Position numbers and translations under genes: made by a program. Below, piece after piece: positions 37,138 through 51,812 of a stretch of DNA of 64,000 bases; the first letter of the stretch is position 1; every line of letters starts with the position of its first letter. Origin of the DNA: Sapria himalayana (taxonomy: Eukaryota; Streptophyta; Magnoliopsida; Malpighiales; Rafflesiaceae); assembly GCA_029783825.1 (NCBI GenBank), contig JAREIK010017253.1, forward strand, positions 1 through 64,000, read 5' to 3'. A model generated the notes under the pieces. It saw nothing but the letters and a program-made list of their open reading frames with translations, had not been told where the DNA came from and searched no databases.

Positions 37138-40100
37138 TAGATAAATAGATAGAATAACACACATATAGAAATATAGATAGATAGACAAATAGACAAATAA
37201 TTAGGTTGATAGATTTAGAGATAAACAAATAGTCAAATAGAAGAAAGTCAAATATATAGATTATCAGATAGGAAGATAGGTAGATAGATAAATACAGACT
37301 TATATAGATCAAATTTAGATAAATAGATAGATAAACAGAGAGATAGATAAAAAGATAAATAGATCTTACAGAGATATATATATATATATATATAGACAAA
37401 TAGACATTCATACAAACAGACAGACAGATAGATAGAAAGATAACATTTAGATAGATTGAAAGATACATAGATAGATAGATTGACATATAGACATATAGAT
37501 AGAAATATAGATAGTCCGTTAAAGATTTTGATAGATAAAGATATAAATAGATAAGCATATATAAAGATAGATAGATAGATGTATAGATAAATAGATATAT
37601 AGTTAGATAGACAGATAGATAGATAGACAGGCAAATAGATAGCCAAATAGATAGCTAAATAGATAGATAGATAGATACATAGATATATAGTTAGACATAC
37701 AAATAAATAGATAGACAAATTGATAATTAGTCAGATAGATATATAGACTGATATAAATATTGATAATTAGATAGGTAGATAGATAGGCATTAGATATATA
37801 GATATAAAATAGATAAATAGTTAGATAGTTAGTTAAATAGATATATAAATATATACACAGATAGATTGTTAGCCAGTAAGATAGACAGATAGTCAGATAG
37901 ATAGATTGATTGATTAACAAATAGGCATAAATATAGATAAAAAAATAGATAATAGGTACATATAGAGATATAAAGATTGATAGATAGGTAGATAGATAGA
38001 AATTATATAAACTAATAAATAGATAGACATATAGATAAAATACAGAGAGACAGACAAATAGATTGATAGCTACATAGATATATTGATAAATAGAAAGATA
38101 AACAAATGTATTGATAGAATGATTGATTAAAGGATAGATTGTTAGATAGATAGAAAGATAGATGCTTAGACAATTACAAAATTGATAGATAGACATGTAA
38201 TCATTTAGACCAATATATAGAGAGATAGATAGACAAATTGACAAATAGATAGATAGATAGATACTAGATGAATAAATAAATAGATAGAAATTTATAGGTA
38301 GATACAAAGAAAATATTTAAAGATTGATAGAAAATAGACAGATAGATCGATATATATAAAATAAAATAAACAATAAAATAGATAGATAGATAGATAGACA
38401 AATAGACAGATAGATAGATAGATAATAAAATAAATAAATAAATAAATAGACAAATCGATAGAAAGATAGATAGAAACATTGATAGCTAGATATAAAGACA
38501 AATATATAGATAGCAAGATAGCCATATAAAAAGTAGATAGATATACAAATAGATTTATAGACAGATAAACAGGTAGATAGATAGATATATATTCAAATAC
38601 AATGATAGGCAGATAGATAAATACATAGATATATTGGCAAATAGAAAGATAGAAATATAGAGAGAAAGAAAAACAAAATGACAAATAGAGAGATAGACAA
38701 ACAGATAGATATATAGATCGGTAGATATGCTGATAGATAAATAGACAAATATATAGATAGATAGATAGATAGATATATAAACATATAGATAGACAGATAA
38801 ATATATAGATAGATAGATAAATATATATATATGTGTGTGTGTGTGTGTGCAAATAGACAAATAAATAGATATGCAGATAGATAGACTAATAGACAAATAT
38901 ACTAATAGACTAATAGACAAATATACTAATAGACTAATATACTGATAGAAATAGATAGATAGATAGATATAAAGATAGACAAAAAGATAGATAGATAGAC
39001 AGATTGACAAAAAAGGAAATATATAGATAAGCAACTAGATATTTGGATGGATAGATAGATAGATAGACTAATAGACTGATAGGAAAAAAGACAATTAGAT
39101 AGTTAGAAAGATAAAAATATAGAAAGATAGATAGATTGACAAATAGATAGATAAACAAAAAATAGATAGGTAGATAAACATATAGATATATAAATAGATA
39201 GATATATAGATAGATAGATAGATATATAGATAGATAGATATATTGAAAGATAGACAAATAAAGAGATAGAAATAAATAAATAAATAAATAAATAAATATA
39301 TATATATATATATATATATAAGCACACACATACACACACAGATAGGCATATAGACAGATAGAAAGATAGAAAGAGAGAAAGATAGATAAATAGAGAGATA
39401 GATAGAAAAATATATACATAGATAAATAGATAGGCAAATAGATATATAGATAGATAAATTGATAGACTGATTGAAAGACATATTGATTAACAAATTAATA
39501 ATTATATAGATAAAAAATTAGATAGATAGATTAGATAGATAAATAGACAAACAGCTAGACTAATTAATAGATAGATAGATAGAAATAGAGCCAGACAGAC
39601 GGACATATATATAGACAGATAGATACATAGACTAATAGAAAGATAGATTTAAAGATAAATAAATAGATAGATATATAGATAGATAAACAGATTGATAGAG
39701 ATTGATAGAAAGATTGATAAACACAAAGATATACTAAAAGATAGACTGATATATTGATAGATTATTAGAAAGATATATAAATAGAAAGATAGATATAGAG
39801 ATAAATAAATAGATAGATAAATAGTCAAATAGATAGGTGGATAAATAGACATAAGGATAGAAAGATAGATTGACGAATAGATAGATATGTAAATAGACAG
39901 ATAGATTGGTAGATTAATAGACATATAGATAGATAGATAAATAAATAAATAGATAGATAGATAAATAGGTAGATAGATATATAGATAGATAGAAAAATAG
40001 ACATATAGATAAATAGATAGATTGATAGATAGACAGACAAAATATAGATAGATAGTTAGACTATTAGAAAGATAGAAAGATTGACAAATAGAAAGAAAGA

Positions 40101-41440
40101 AAGATTGATTGATTGATTAAAAAAAGGTAGGTTTATATAAACACTAATAAAAAGATAAACAGACAAACATACAATTAGATAAATAGATAGATAGATAGAT
40201 AGATAGCAAACTAGATAGATAAAGAGATAGATAGACTAATAGATAAATAGATAGATTTATAGATAGATAGATAGATAGATAGGTAGATAAATAGTTTGAT
40301 AGAAAGAATGATAGATAGATTAATAAAAAGATTGATATATAGATTGATAGACATATTGATAGATTGATTTATAGATAGATTGACAAATATATTGATTGAT
40401 AGATTGATAGATATATTCATAGATAGATCTATAGACATCCATATATATTTATAGATAGATTTATAGACAGCCAGATAGATAAATAGATAGATAGACAAAT
40501 AGATATGAAGATAGATAGATAAATTGATAGATAGATAAATAGATAAATAGATAGATGGATTAATAGGCAGATAAATAGACAAAAAGATAAATAAATAGAT
40601 AGATAGATAGATAGATAGATCTATAGTAAGACATAGAGATAGATATATAGATAGACAGATAGATAGAATGAGAGATAGATAGATAAATAGATAGATAGAT
40701 AGTCATTTGATATATAGATAAAAGGATATAAAGATAGACAAATACATTGACAGATAGATAGATAGATTGATAGATTGATAGATTGATTTATTTATTTATT
40801 TATTGATAGATTGATAGATAGACATATTTATAGATATATTGATATGTAGATAGATAGATAGATTGATAGATATACATATAGAAAGATAGATAGATAAACA
40901 AGAAGATAGACAAATCGATAGGTAGATCGAAGCAAAGAGAGATAGACATACAGATATATTAACATATAGATAGACAAATATAATGATAGATAAATAGAAA
41001 GTTAGATAGAAAGACATGTAGATAGATAGACAGATAGATAGATAGATAAACAATCAAGAAGGTAGCCATGCAAGCAGATAATCAAGTAGGTAGATAGACA
41101 TACAAATAGATAGGTAGACATACAGACACATATTTTTATAAACAATTAGATTGACAGATAGATAGGTAGATAGATAGTTAGATAGACACACAGATATATA
41201 GAAAGATAAATAAATTGATAGACAAAATGATAGACAGATAGATATATTTATTAATAGACATATTGTTAGAAAGATTGAAAGATGGATTGATATATAGATT
41301 GATAGATAGATTGATAGACATAATGATAGATAGATTGAAATATAGATAAATAGATAGATATATAAATAGATAGATAGACATATTATTAGACAGATAAATA
41401 GATAGATACATAGACAAATAGATAGATAAAAAGATAGATA

Positions 41441-41499
<59 letters not shown>

Positions 41500-43201
41500 G
41501 TAGATAGAAAGATAGAAAGATAGATATATATGAGATAAATCGACAGATAATTAGATAGATAGATAGACAGATAGATTGATAATTAGATAGATAGATAGAC
41601 AAATGGATAAAAATATTGATAGTCATATTTATTGAAAGATAGATAGACAGACAGATAGATAAAAAGATATATAGACATATAGATAGATAGTTAGACAAAT
41701 AGAAAGAAAGATAGATATATATTAGACTGATAGATGGATTGATTGTTAGATAGACAAAAAGATAGATAGATTGATAGATAAATAAATAGATAGATAGATA
41801 GATAAACAGATAGAAAGATAAACAAATAGATAGAAAGTACATAAAAAGTTAGATAGCGATATACATAGATAGATAGATAGATAGACATTTAGATAGATAA
41901 ATAGATGGAATGACAGATAAAATGGAAAATAGATAGATAAAGAGCAAACAGATAGATAGATATATACATAGATAGATAGACAGGCAGGCAATTAAGTTGG
42001 AAGACAGTAAGGAAAGTAGACAGAAAATAGACAAATAGAAAGATAGATAGATGGGTAGATAGATAGACAGGAAGACTAATAAACAAATAGAAAGAAAGAT
42101 AAGCATACAACACAATGACAAATAGACATATACATAGACAGTTTGAATGAGAAATTTATAAACAAATTGATAGACATACAGATTGATTGATTGATTGATT
42201 GACAGATGGATTGATTGATTGATAGAAAAAAAGATAGTCTATTTGATAAATAGATTGATAGACAGATTGATATACAGATTAATAGACATAATTAAAGTTT
42301 GAATCACAGATTGATAAACAATTTGATAGATAGAATGATAGATTTATAGACATATGGATATATAGATAGTTAGATAGATAAATAGATAGCCAAAATATTG
42401 ACATATAGATAGATAAATATATAGATTAATTATTAGACAAATAAACAGATAGATAGACACACATACAAATAGATTGATTGTTAGATATATAGATAGATAA
42501 ATAATTAGATCGATCGTAATATAGACAAATACATAGAGAGATAGATAGACAAATAGGTAGATAAATAGACAGATAGATTTATAGATAAATATATAGATAT
42601 ATAGATAGATAGATTGATTGATACATAGATAGATAGATAGTTAAATAGACATTTAGATAGATAGATAGATAGATAGATGAACAAATCAATAGATAGACAG
42701 AAAGAAAATCAAATAGATAGATAGACATGTAGTTAGATAAATAGATATAAAGATAGATAGACAGATTTGTAGGTAGGTATATAGGGTGACAGTCAAATAG
42801 GTAGAAAGATAGACAAATAAATAAATAGATAGACAAAATTAAAGATAGATAGACGGATAGACAAACAAACAAATAGAAAGACAGATAAACACAAAGACAA
42901 ATATACATATAAACAGATAGTTTAAAGGAAAAATTTATAGATAGATTAATAGATAAAAAATAGATTGATAGATCAATATAAAGATAGATAGATAGATAGA
43001 TAGATAGACATATTAATAGATAGAATGATAGACATATTGATAGACATATTGATAGTCATATTGATACATAGTTTAATATAAAGATTGATCGACATATTGC
43101 TGATTGATAGATAGTTTAATAGAGAGATTGATAAACATATTGATAGAATGATTTAAAGATAGATTGATAGACAAATTAATAAACAGATCGATAGGGAGAG
43201 C

Positions 43202-43249
<48 letters not shown>

Positions 43250-46200
43250 TATAGATAATAGATAGACAAATAAATAGAAAAATAGATAGACATATAGATA
43301 GAGAAATATATAGATTGATAGATAGATAGAAAGAAAGAAAGAAGGATAAATAATTAGATAGACAGATAGAGAGATATATTCATCGGTAGATAGATAGATA
43401 GAAAGTTAGATAGATAGATAGATACATACATAGATAAATAGATATACAAAAAGATAAATAGATAATTAGATAGATAGATAGATGAACAAGTCGAACGATA
43501 GACACATAGACAGACAGCTAGCTTGCTTGATTGATAGACATTCAGATAGATAAATAGATAGAAAGATATATAGACAAATATATAGTGTGATAGAAAGATA
43601 GACATATAGATAGAAAGACAGACATATAGATAGATATATAAAAAGATAGATAGATAGACAGAAAGATAGATTGATAGATAAATCGATTGATAGATAGATA
43701 GAATAATAGATATATAGATATATAGAAAGATAGATAAACATATATATAGACATATAGACAATCATATAGATACACACATAGATAGATCAAGAGATTGGTA
43801 GATAGATAGGTAGACACATAGATAGGTAGACACATAGATCGATAGATAGATAGATAGATAGATTGATTGATTGATTGACATATAGATAGAAAGACAGATA
43901 GATTAACAGATAGATAGACAGATAGATAGAAATATAGATAAACATATAATTGATAGATAAAAAGACAAGTAGTTAGGCAAATAGATAGATTATAAGATAT
44001 ATATATATAGACAGATAGATTGACAAATAGTTAGACAAAAAGAAAGATTGATAGACAAATGAAAAATGCTCACAAATAGATAGATAGTTAGATAGATAAA
44101 TAGATAGATAGGTAGGTAGACAATCAGGTATGTAGGCAAATAGATAGATAAATAGACAATAAAATAGGTAGATAGATACACTGACAAACAAAGAGATAGA
44201 CGAAAAGAAAGTTAGATAGTTATATAGGCAGAATGACAGATTGATAGCTTGATTTGCAGATTGATACGCACATAAATAGACATATTAAAAGAGAGATAGA
44301 CAGACAGACAAATAGATAGATAGATATACATATAGATATATATTTTGATTGAAAGACAAATAGATTGATGGATTAATAGATATAATGATAGAATGATTGA
44401 TAACTAGATTTATATACAGATTAATAGACAAATTGCTAGATGGAATGATAGATATATAGATATATAGTTAAATAGATAGATAGATATATAGAGGGGGATG
44501 TAAATAGATAGATAGATAGATAGTTTATTAGATAGATACATAGATAGATAGATTGAGATAGATAGGTATATAGATAGAATGACAGATAAATAGACATATA
44601 GATAGTCTAATTGATAGATAGATAGATATATATATATATATGCAGATAGATAGATAGATAAATAGATATACATATAGATAGATAGATAGTTAGATAGACA
44701 GATTGGTAGATACACATATAGAAATATAGATAGATGGACAGATAGGTAGACATATAAATAGAAAAATAATAGACAGACATGTAGATAGATATATAGACAA
44801 ATAATTGATATATAGATAGACAAGTAGTTAGGCAGAGAGATATATTGATAGATGATATATAAATAGATAATTAGATAGACAAATTGTTAGACAGACAAAA
44901 AGATACACATACCGATAGACAAAAAGACACACAAATAGATTGATAGATTATTAGATAAGGAGATAAATAGATAGGCATGCAGGCATGTAGGTAGACAATC
45001 TAGTAGGTAGGTAAATTGATAGATAGATAGACAAAAAATAGGTAGGTAGAAAGATAGCCAAACAAAGAGATAGACAAATATATAGATAGACAGATAGACA
45101 GACAAAAAAACAAATAGACAGTTTGAAATATAGATTCATAGACACAAATATCAACAGAATGATAGAGAGATAGATAAACAAATAGATATTTAGATAGATA
45201 GATGGATGGACAGATAGATAGACATATTGATAGATATATTGATCGATAGACAAATTGATATATAGAATGATAGTAAGGTAGATAAACAGATAGATAGATA
45301 TAGATAGACATATTGAAAGATAGATTGAAAAACATATTGATATACAAATTGATAGACAGAATGATACATAGATAGATAGATATATAGATAAATAGATAGA
45401 TAGAAAGTTAGATAAATAGATAGATAGATATATAGATAGATAAATAGATTGATATATACAAAAATAGATAAAGAGATAGATAGTAAGATATATAGACAGA
45501 TATATAGATAGATAGACAAAATGATAGACAAATAGATAGATAGATAGATAGACAACTAGATAGACAGATACATAGACAATGAGATAGATAGATAGATAGA
45601 TATATAGATAGATAGATAGATAGATAGATAGACAGACAAGCTAACTAACTAACTATCAAATTAAAAAAACTAACAGATATATAGACAAATAGATAGATAG
45701 ATAGACAGATAGATAGACATATAGATAGAAATATAAAAAGATATAAAGAAAGATAGTTAGATAGACAGATAAATAGATATATTGATAAATAGATTGAAAG
45801 ATAGATAGTTAGACAAATATATAGACAGATAGATAGATGGATTGATCAAAAGATTGATTGTTAGATTAAAAGATAGATTAATAGATAGATTGAAAGGAGA
45901 TTTATAGATAGATAGATAGATATAAATAGAGATAGACAAACAGATGGAAAATAGATAGATAGATAATTAGATAGATATATATACTGATAGATAAATTGAT
46001 AGATAGATACATAGACATATAGATAAGAAATAGATAGATAGATAGAGAAATAGATAGATAGATAAATACACAGATTGAAAGAATTATATATAGATAGATA
46101 GATAGACAAATAGATAAACAAAAATATAGAAATATAGATAGATATATAGACAAAAGGATAGATAGATAGATAGAGAAATAGATAGAATGATAGATAGACA

Positions 46201-46985
46201 GACAGATTTATTGATTTATTGATTGATTGATTGATAGTTATATAGATATATATATATATAGACATATAGATAGACAGATAGATAGACTGATCGATAGACA
46301 AATAGATAGACAAAAATCTAGATAAGTAGATACATAGATAGATATAGGGAAATATATACAAATAGATAAATAGATATACAGACAGATAGATAGATAGATT
46401 GATTGATTGAAAGATAGATGAAATGATAGATTGATAGATAGATAGACATATAGATAGAGATAGATAAAGAGATAGATTGATTGACAGAAAATTAGACAAA
46501 TAGACAAACTGTAAGACACACATATACAAGCAGATTAATAGACAAATATACAAATAGATAGGCAGAAAAATAGACAGATAAAAAGTTAGATTGATATATA
46601 GACAAATAAATAGACAGTTTGATAGATAGATTGATAGACAAATAGATAGACCGATACATAAAAAGATAGGCAGATGGATATATAGATTGATAGATTGATT
46701 GATTGACAAATTGATTGTATATTTATTGATAGATAGATAGATAGACAAATAGATATAAAGACTAATAGATAAACAAATTGATAGTTATATAGAAAGATAG
46801 ATTTTTAGACAAATTGATAGATATTATTATAAATAGATATATAGATAGATAGAAAGATTGATATAAAGATATATAGATAGATAGACAAATAGATATAAAA
46901 ACTGATAGATAGATAGATATATAGTTATATAAAAATAGAGAGACAGATAGATTAATTGATTGATAAATAGATAAATAAATGGAAT
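35086..46985 (+). repeat. Long degenerate GATA satellite
   Basis: About 11.9 kb of GATA repeat with GACA, AATA, GATT and TTGA variants. It is degenerate enough that long perfect runs are uncommon, though one lies near 43210-43250. Embedded microsatellites include a CA run at 36074-36101, TA runs at about 37091-37133, 39297-39320 and 41447-41492, and a TA/TG pair at 38821-38849. The minus strand yields very long Ser-Ile-Tyr-Leu frames (up to 295 codons at 45861-46748), which are by-products of a stop-poor repeat. No gene is called in this stretch. Confidence 0.95.
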
Positions 46986-47014
46986 AATAATTGAAATTAT
47001 CCCATGCTACATGC

Positions 47015-47240
47015 TGTTGCAAAATATTAACGAGAAATAATAATTCCCTAGTAAATTTTTAATGACGAAAATTTCTTAGTGAATTTTTAACGACGAAAAT
47101 TCCCTAGCTAATTATTTTTCCCTTGCTAATTTTTATTGTAATTAAGAATAATAATTAATATTTTTTGACTTAATATAGATAGATAATTCCCTAGCTAAAT
47201 TAACAAGGAAAAATTCTCTAGCTATTTTCATTCCAAAATC
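47015..47240 (-). repeat. CACTA-3 left subterminal repeats
   Basis: Repeated TTCCCTAG(C/T)(T/A)AAT, AATTTTTAATGACGAAAATT and AACGACGAAAATTCCCT units, the same GCTA/CGAC vocabulary as the arrays at 20.7-21.8 kb and 57.4-57.8 kb. An ATAGATAGATAATT piece at about 47175 looks like a small satellite remnant. Confidence 0.65.
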
Positions 47241-47415
47241 TATTTTCACAATTTTTTTTACAAAAAATTTGATTACATATTTCTAAATTTGTATATAGAA
47301 TTGAATTATAATTTATACTATAAACAATTGTTTATAATTAACAAAAGGAAAAAGAAATTTAGAAATTTAACTGACACAATTTTTACATTGTTAAAACAAA
47401 AACATAACATAGGTA
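47241..47415. other. AT-rich spacer inside CACTA-3
   Basis: No feature recognised apart from low complexity. It separates the subterminal repeats from the TNPA-type tail. Confidence 0.3.
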
Positions 47416-47645
47416 TATAATCATTTAAAACAAGATCATCATCCTCGTCATTAGCTGATGCATTTGTGCTAGGCTCTCCTGCATGGTTTCACTACTAAAA
47501 CTTGGTGTGTTATCTGTCTTGTCAAGGTTGCTAACTAGTGACTCCATATAGGACATCTTCTGTTGTATTTCATCTAGTACTGCTCAAAAAATTTATTTTG
47601 AACTTCTTCAACAACATAACTATCAACACTGAAAACACGAATCAA
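47416..47645 (-). pseudogene. TNPA-type C-terminal exon of CACTA-3
   Basis: On the minus strand a GTGTTTTCAG acceptor near 47630 is followed by VEEVQNKFFEQ and, in a shifted frame, LDEIQQKMSYMESLVSNLDK and SLAQMHQLMTRMMILF with a stop near 47420. The segment IQQKMSYMES parallels the end of the CACTA-2 TNPA-type gene (MQ-stop-QMS then VESQLA), so this is probably the last exon of the same gene family. A frameshift or missing splice separates the two halves. Confidence 0.55.
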
Positions 47646-47713
47646 AGCCATAATATTATAAACTAATGAAAGTCACACTCTAAACCCAAAACAAAAGCAA
47701 ACACACAGAAGAA

Positions 47714-47850
47714 AATATTACTTAATTTCTAGATGTGCTGATTGACCAAACCCAGCAGCTAAAGAATCTACAACAAGTTTATCTCCCAATCTCAAGCACT
47801 TTACCGATACCTTTTCATTCTTTTCAGGAGTTGCATATACAAAATAATAC
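47714..47850 (-). pseudogene. Exon-like segment of unknown origin inside CACTA-3
   Basis: The minus strand is open through YYFVYATPEKNEKVSVKCLR and LGDKLVVDSLAAGFGQSAHL, ending EIK followed by a stop that could instead be a splice donor (AA/GTAATA). The amino-acid composition is that of a normal globular protein, unlike the surrounding AT-rich DNA. It does not match the CACTA proteins I know. It could be part of the TNPA-type gene or a second captured host exon; I do not recognise it. Confidence 0.4.
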
Positions 47851-50379
47851 TTTTAATTGATCGAAGCTTCCTCTAAAAAATTCAGATGGAGGCTTAGGGT
47901 GACCTTCTAGGATTTATAATTTGGTGTTCTTCTGGTCTTATCTAGCTCTTCTCTTCTCGGCGCAGGTTCAAACTGCATCAATTTTAAGGGTGACCTTCTA
48001 GGATTTGTAATATCTAACTCACATATATATCTATACATCTAATATAATGTTAACAATTAAAATACAAAAAAAAAAAATAAATAAAGACTCGATAATCAAA
48101 ATGGCATACAAATAAAATTCTTATATAATGGACAAAAATAATGAGTATAGCTCAAATTGAGTAATCTCAACAAAAGTATCCAAAATAAAAAAATCAACAT
48201 AAATAATATATTCTCTCAACACATGTTCATATATAAATCTCTATCTCCTCAAATGTCATTATATTTTGAATTTTTCAAAAGACTAACTTGACTCTCTTAT
48301 ACAGATAAAAATTATGATGGATGTACTATCAATGCTAAGAGGAGCTCAAATAGAGTGTATGTGAGAACAAAGTGCAAAATGTTCATCAACTCGAAAGATA
48401 TCTTAATCTTTGATAGCTTTTTCACATGTCTAAGTATATTAAATACAACATGATATAAATTTTTATAAAAAATTTATAAAACTAATTATATAGATAATAT
48501 ATGTAATATAAAATTAGATAATTACAAGATATTTGAACTTTTTTATGACACTCATATCTAATAAATTAAATAATATATCTTTTGTGAAATAGAATTATTT
48601 TTTATGAACATATGTTATCTTTATTCGAAAAAAATATAAAAATATTTAAAAGCCTTGCATTTCAACTTTCATAGAAACAAAAAATTTATTAGATTTAAAT
48701 GTATTAAGTTTAAGGGAAAACAATTGCATAGAATGTATCAATCTTGCTCATGGAAAATATCAATAATATAAAGCTTTTTATAAGTAACAAACAAAACTTA
48801 TCTTATAAATAAAAATAATCAAGTAATTATTTCATATGAACCCCATCAAAATTATAATAAAAAATATTTTTTATAACAAATTATAATAAGAACCTATGAG
48901 AGGTGATTAAAGAAAGCGGAAATCAAAATAAGATCATTTTAACTACTAGATATAAAAAATTAAAATAACATAACTCATGTATCAATGTATAATACTTCAC
49001 CAGCAAGAAAGCCTTTAGTTTAATTTCATTATCATCAAAAATAAACTTGTTATTGAATAATGATAAAAAAAATCACATGTATTAAAAGAAATTATTATCC
49101 AATACATTTGAATGAATGAAAATATATATCATTTATTATGAATTATCATTCTAAATGAGAAGTATCTCATACAAGAGTTTAATAGGGCATCAAATGAATA
49201 AAAAAATATTAATACACTAAATAAATAAATATGAATAAAAAAGTATTCCATCAAGTAGAAGATTAATACTAAAATGTATTTGTTTATTTTGGAAAACATC
49301 CAAAAGATAAGTTCAAAAGAATCAAATGAATTGACTATTTTTTTAGTCATGATCAATAAAATAGTGAAAAAGCTGAGTATGTCAAGAGATCTGTCACTAA
49401 GGAGCTTAGCACAAGTGAAATTAAATTTTCCATGAATGAGTGGAAATCTCTTGATTAGGATAACCCTATCTCTTCAAATATTAGTGAGAAGTTTAAAAAT
49501 TAGTCTAAAGGGTAAAGGAATTACCTAATAATAAAAAATTCTTTAATCACCCAAAACATGAATTTAACTTCTTGCAAGGCTACTAAAGTGGGTAGCTATT
49601 ATATAAATCATGTATTATTAGAGTACTTGAACTTTAAAGATTGTTTCATTCGACAAATTAGGGGTTCACCCCCTTGGTTTTTCGTGAAGGGAGGGCAACT
49701 AATAAGAAAAAGAAAAGATTAATTAATTTTCATTAATTTACAAAAACTATTATATATATAAGTAAAAATAAACATATATATGATTGAGAAAGTTCACATG
49801 GTAGGTGCTCTCCTACAACGTAACAAAAAAGAAATTATATAAATAAAATAAATATAGGCACTAAATTAAATCTTAACAAGCTTTTTTAGAATATTGCATA
49901 CATACATTAAATACCAAAGTTAGAAGATATGAAAAAAATTTACAGTCCTCCAAGTGTATTTATGAAGATGTCTACAATCTATTCACTGATAAATATATTC
50001 ACTAATATCATGTAGAATTGTCTAAATATCACATTAAAATATTATCAACATATGAATTTGTAAACATAATGTCTCCAAAAAGTAACTAATATACTAAAAC
50101 ACACAAATAACTGATAACATAACTCTTTGCACTGAAGCTAGAAACAACAATATCCCCATATACTATATCTTAGAATTGTGTTCATATGAATGTATGTAAG
50201 AAAATCTAATATATAACTAAAAATACTATGAGTGCAAATAATATTTGATTTGGTTTGTTGTGATTTACTATTTATTATTTTTTTCTTTAATTTTATTTTT
50301 TTCTTGCAATGGGAGATCATAATTTGATTAGTCCCTTATATAAGGGTTTAGCTTGTATACATTATATTATGTGATTTTT
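47851..50379. other. CACTA-3 interior, AT-rich, with small repeats
   Basis: GGGTGACCTTCTAGGATTT occurs twice about 90 bases apart (near 47897 and 47988). The stretch 48000-48060 (TTGTAATATCTAACTCACAT, then ATAATGTTAACAATTAAAAT) resembles the copia-1 PBS/LTR junction at 19440-19500 and may be a more decayed LTR in the same sense. A GGGGTTCACCCCC palindrome lies near 49659. No coding domain was recognised. Confidence 0.35.
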
Positions 50380-50738
50380 CAAATACTCTTCTTTTACTTT
50401 GCATTGTTTCTCAACATAGTATCATAACCAAAATCATATATAATACAAATTCATGAGTGGGTGACTTGCATTTTGTATGTGCAGAAACTTTTAATATTTT
50501 ATTACAATATTAAAAAATCATTTTAGAAATTATGTAATAAAAAGTTGGATATTTGTCTCAAATACTCTTTTTTTACTTTGCATTGTATCTCAACATGGTA
50601 TCAATGCCAAAATCTTATAGAATACAAATTTTTGAGTGTGTGGCTTGAATTTTGAATGTGCAGACACTTTTAATATTTTATTAAAATATAACAAAAAATA
50701 ATTTTTGAAATTATATGATAAAAAATTTGGATATATTT
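50380..50738. repeat. Two-copy tandem duplication, 179-base period
   Basis: CAAATACTCTT begins at 50380 and again at 50559. Both copies carry TTTACTTTGCATTGT, TCTCAACAT.GTATCA, ATGTGCAGA.ACTTTTAATA and TTTGGATAT-like words in the same order. Its function is unknown. Confidence 0.8.
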
Positions 50739-51812
50739 CTCACTAAAATATAAAAATTTCGAATATTGTTCATATTTTAGTAAAGATCTCACACTAATTA
50801 TCAACCTAACATCTTTTATCATCAATTATTAGTTATATATAAAAAAATATTAAAGATGAAGTGTATCCAATTATAATTATACTAAACTTAAATTATATAG
50901 GATCTAATGCACCATTTTTTGGTAAATTATTTAACATATCTTCTTGGATAACTCATCTAGTACTCCAGTACTAGTTGTAAAGTGATATATTTTTAAAACA
51001 TTTATATTTGACTAGATTTTATTTCTCATTTAGTATTTTTTTTTATTTATCATATTGAAATTTGTCCATACAGTATAAGTGCGACTATTAATACTAAATT
51101 TTTTACTTACTCGAGGAAAGACACTAGAGAAGAAAGGTTTATCTACATCATCTAAAATATTTAGTTCATTATATAATGATCATACCTAGCGCACAAGCCT
51201 TCTGCTTTAGAATAAGGTATGGGAGAAGTTCATATATCAATGTCTTACCCTCAAAATGTAAAGAATACATATGATAAGTCTCGAACCCAATACCTTGGAC
51301 AAAGATACTTATATTGAAAAAAGATATGTCATCCAACAAATACGTATAATATAAAAATTTCTCAGATGATTAGTCATCATAGTATTATTCTTATACAAAT
51401 ACTTATAAATTCAAAATTCTTATAAGATTAAATGAATTAATATTTAGGTAACTATACATACTAAATTTAATTCATTATATGGATCTAATCTATTATTTAT
51501 AAAATTTAATTAACTAAATTTAATGTTAAATTTTACTAGGAAATAACTACAAAACCCAAAAATAAGTATGAACATAACGAATAGACTAATTAAAATAAAT
51601 AATAAAAATATATTAATCTTATGATGTAGAGCATTTATTAGATACAATATTCTTATTTATTTTATGTCTTTATAAGCTTAAGCAATTAAGCTTAAGGATT
51701 ATAAAAAATATAATATCTAAATCTAATACACAAAACTCTAACTCGACACATAGTCTATGAAAGGATAATATCTTAATTGTCTTAGCCATAAAAATCAAAG
51801 AGATTTCATCTA
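50739..51812. other. AT-rich region with a possible SINE-like B-box motif
   Basis: Contains GATCTAATGCACCAT (50901-50915), shared with the hAT interior at 17138. Near 51277-51300 the minus strand reads GGTATTGGGTTCGAGAC, which includes a Pol III B-box-like GGTTCGAGAC, and GCTTGTGCGCTAGG lies upstream on that strand. No other evidence for a SINE was seen. Confidence 0.3.

Noticed and set aside
45861..46748. Long minus-strand open frame of 295 codons, and many similar ones across the GATA arrays
   Set aside because: They encode only Ser-Ile-Tyr-Leu-Phe-Val repeats read from GATA/GACA units in all three frames. The repeat has no stop on that strand, so length carries no information.
51190..51400. 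tRNA-derived SINE
   Set aside because: A B-box-like GGTTCGAGAC is present on the minus strand, but no A box at a proper distance, no tail and no target duplication could be shown.
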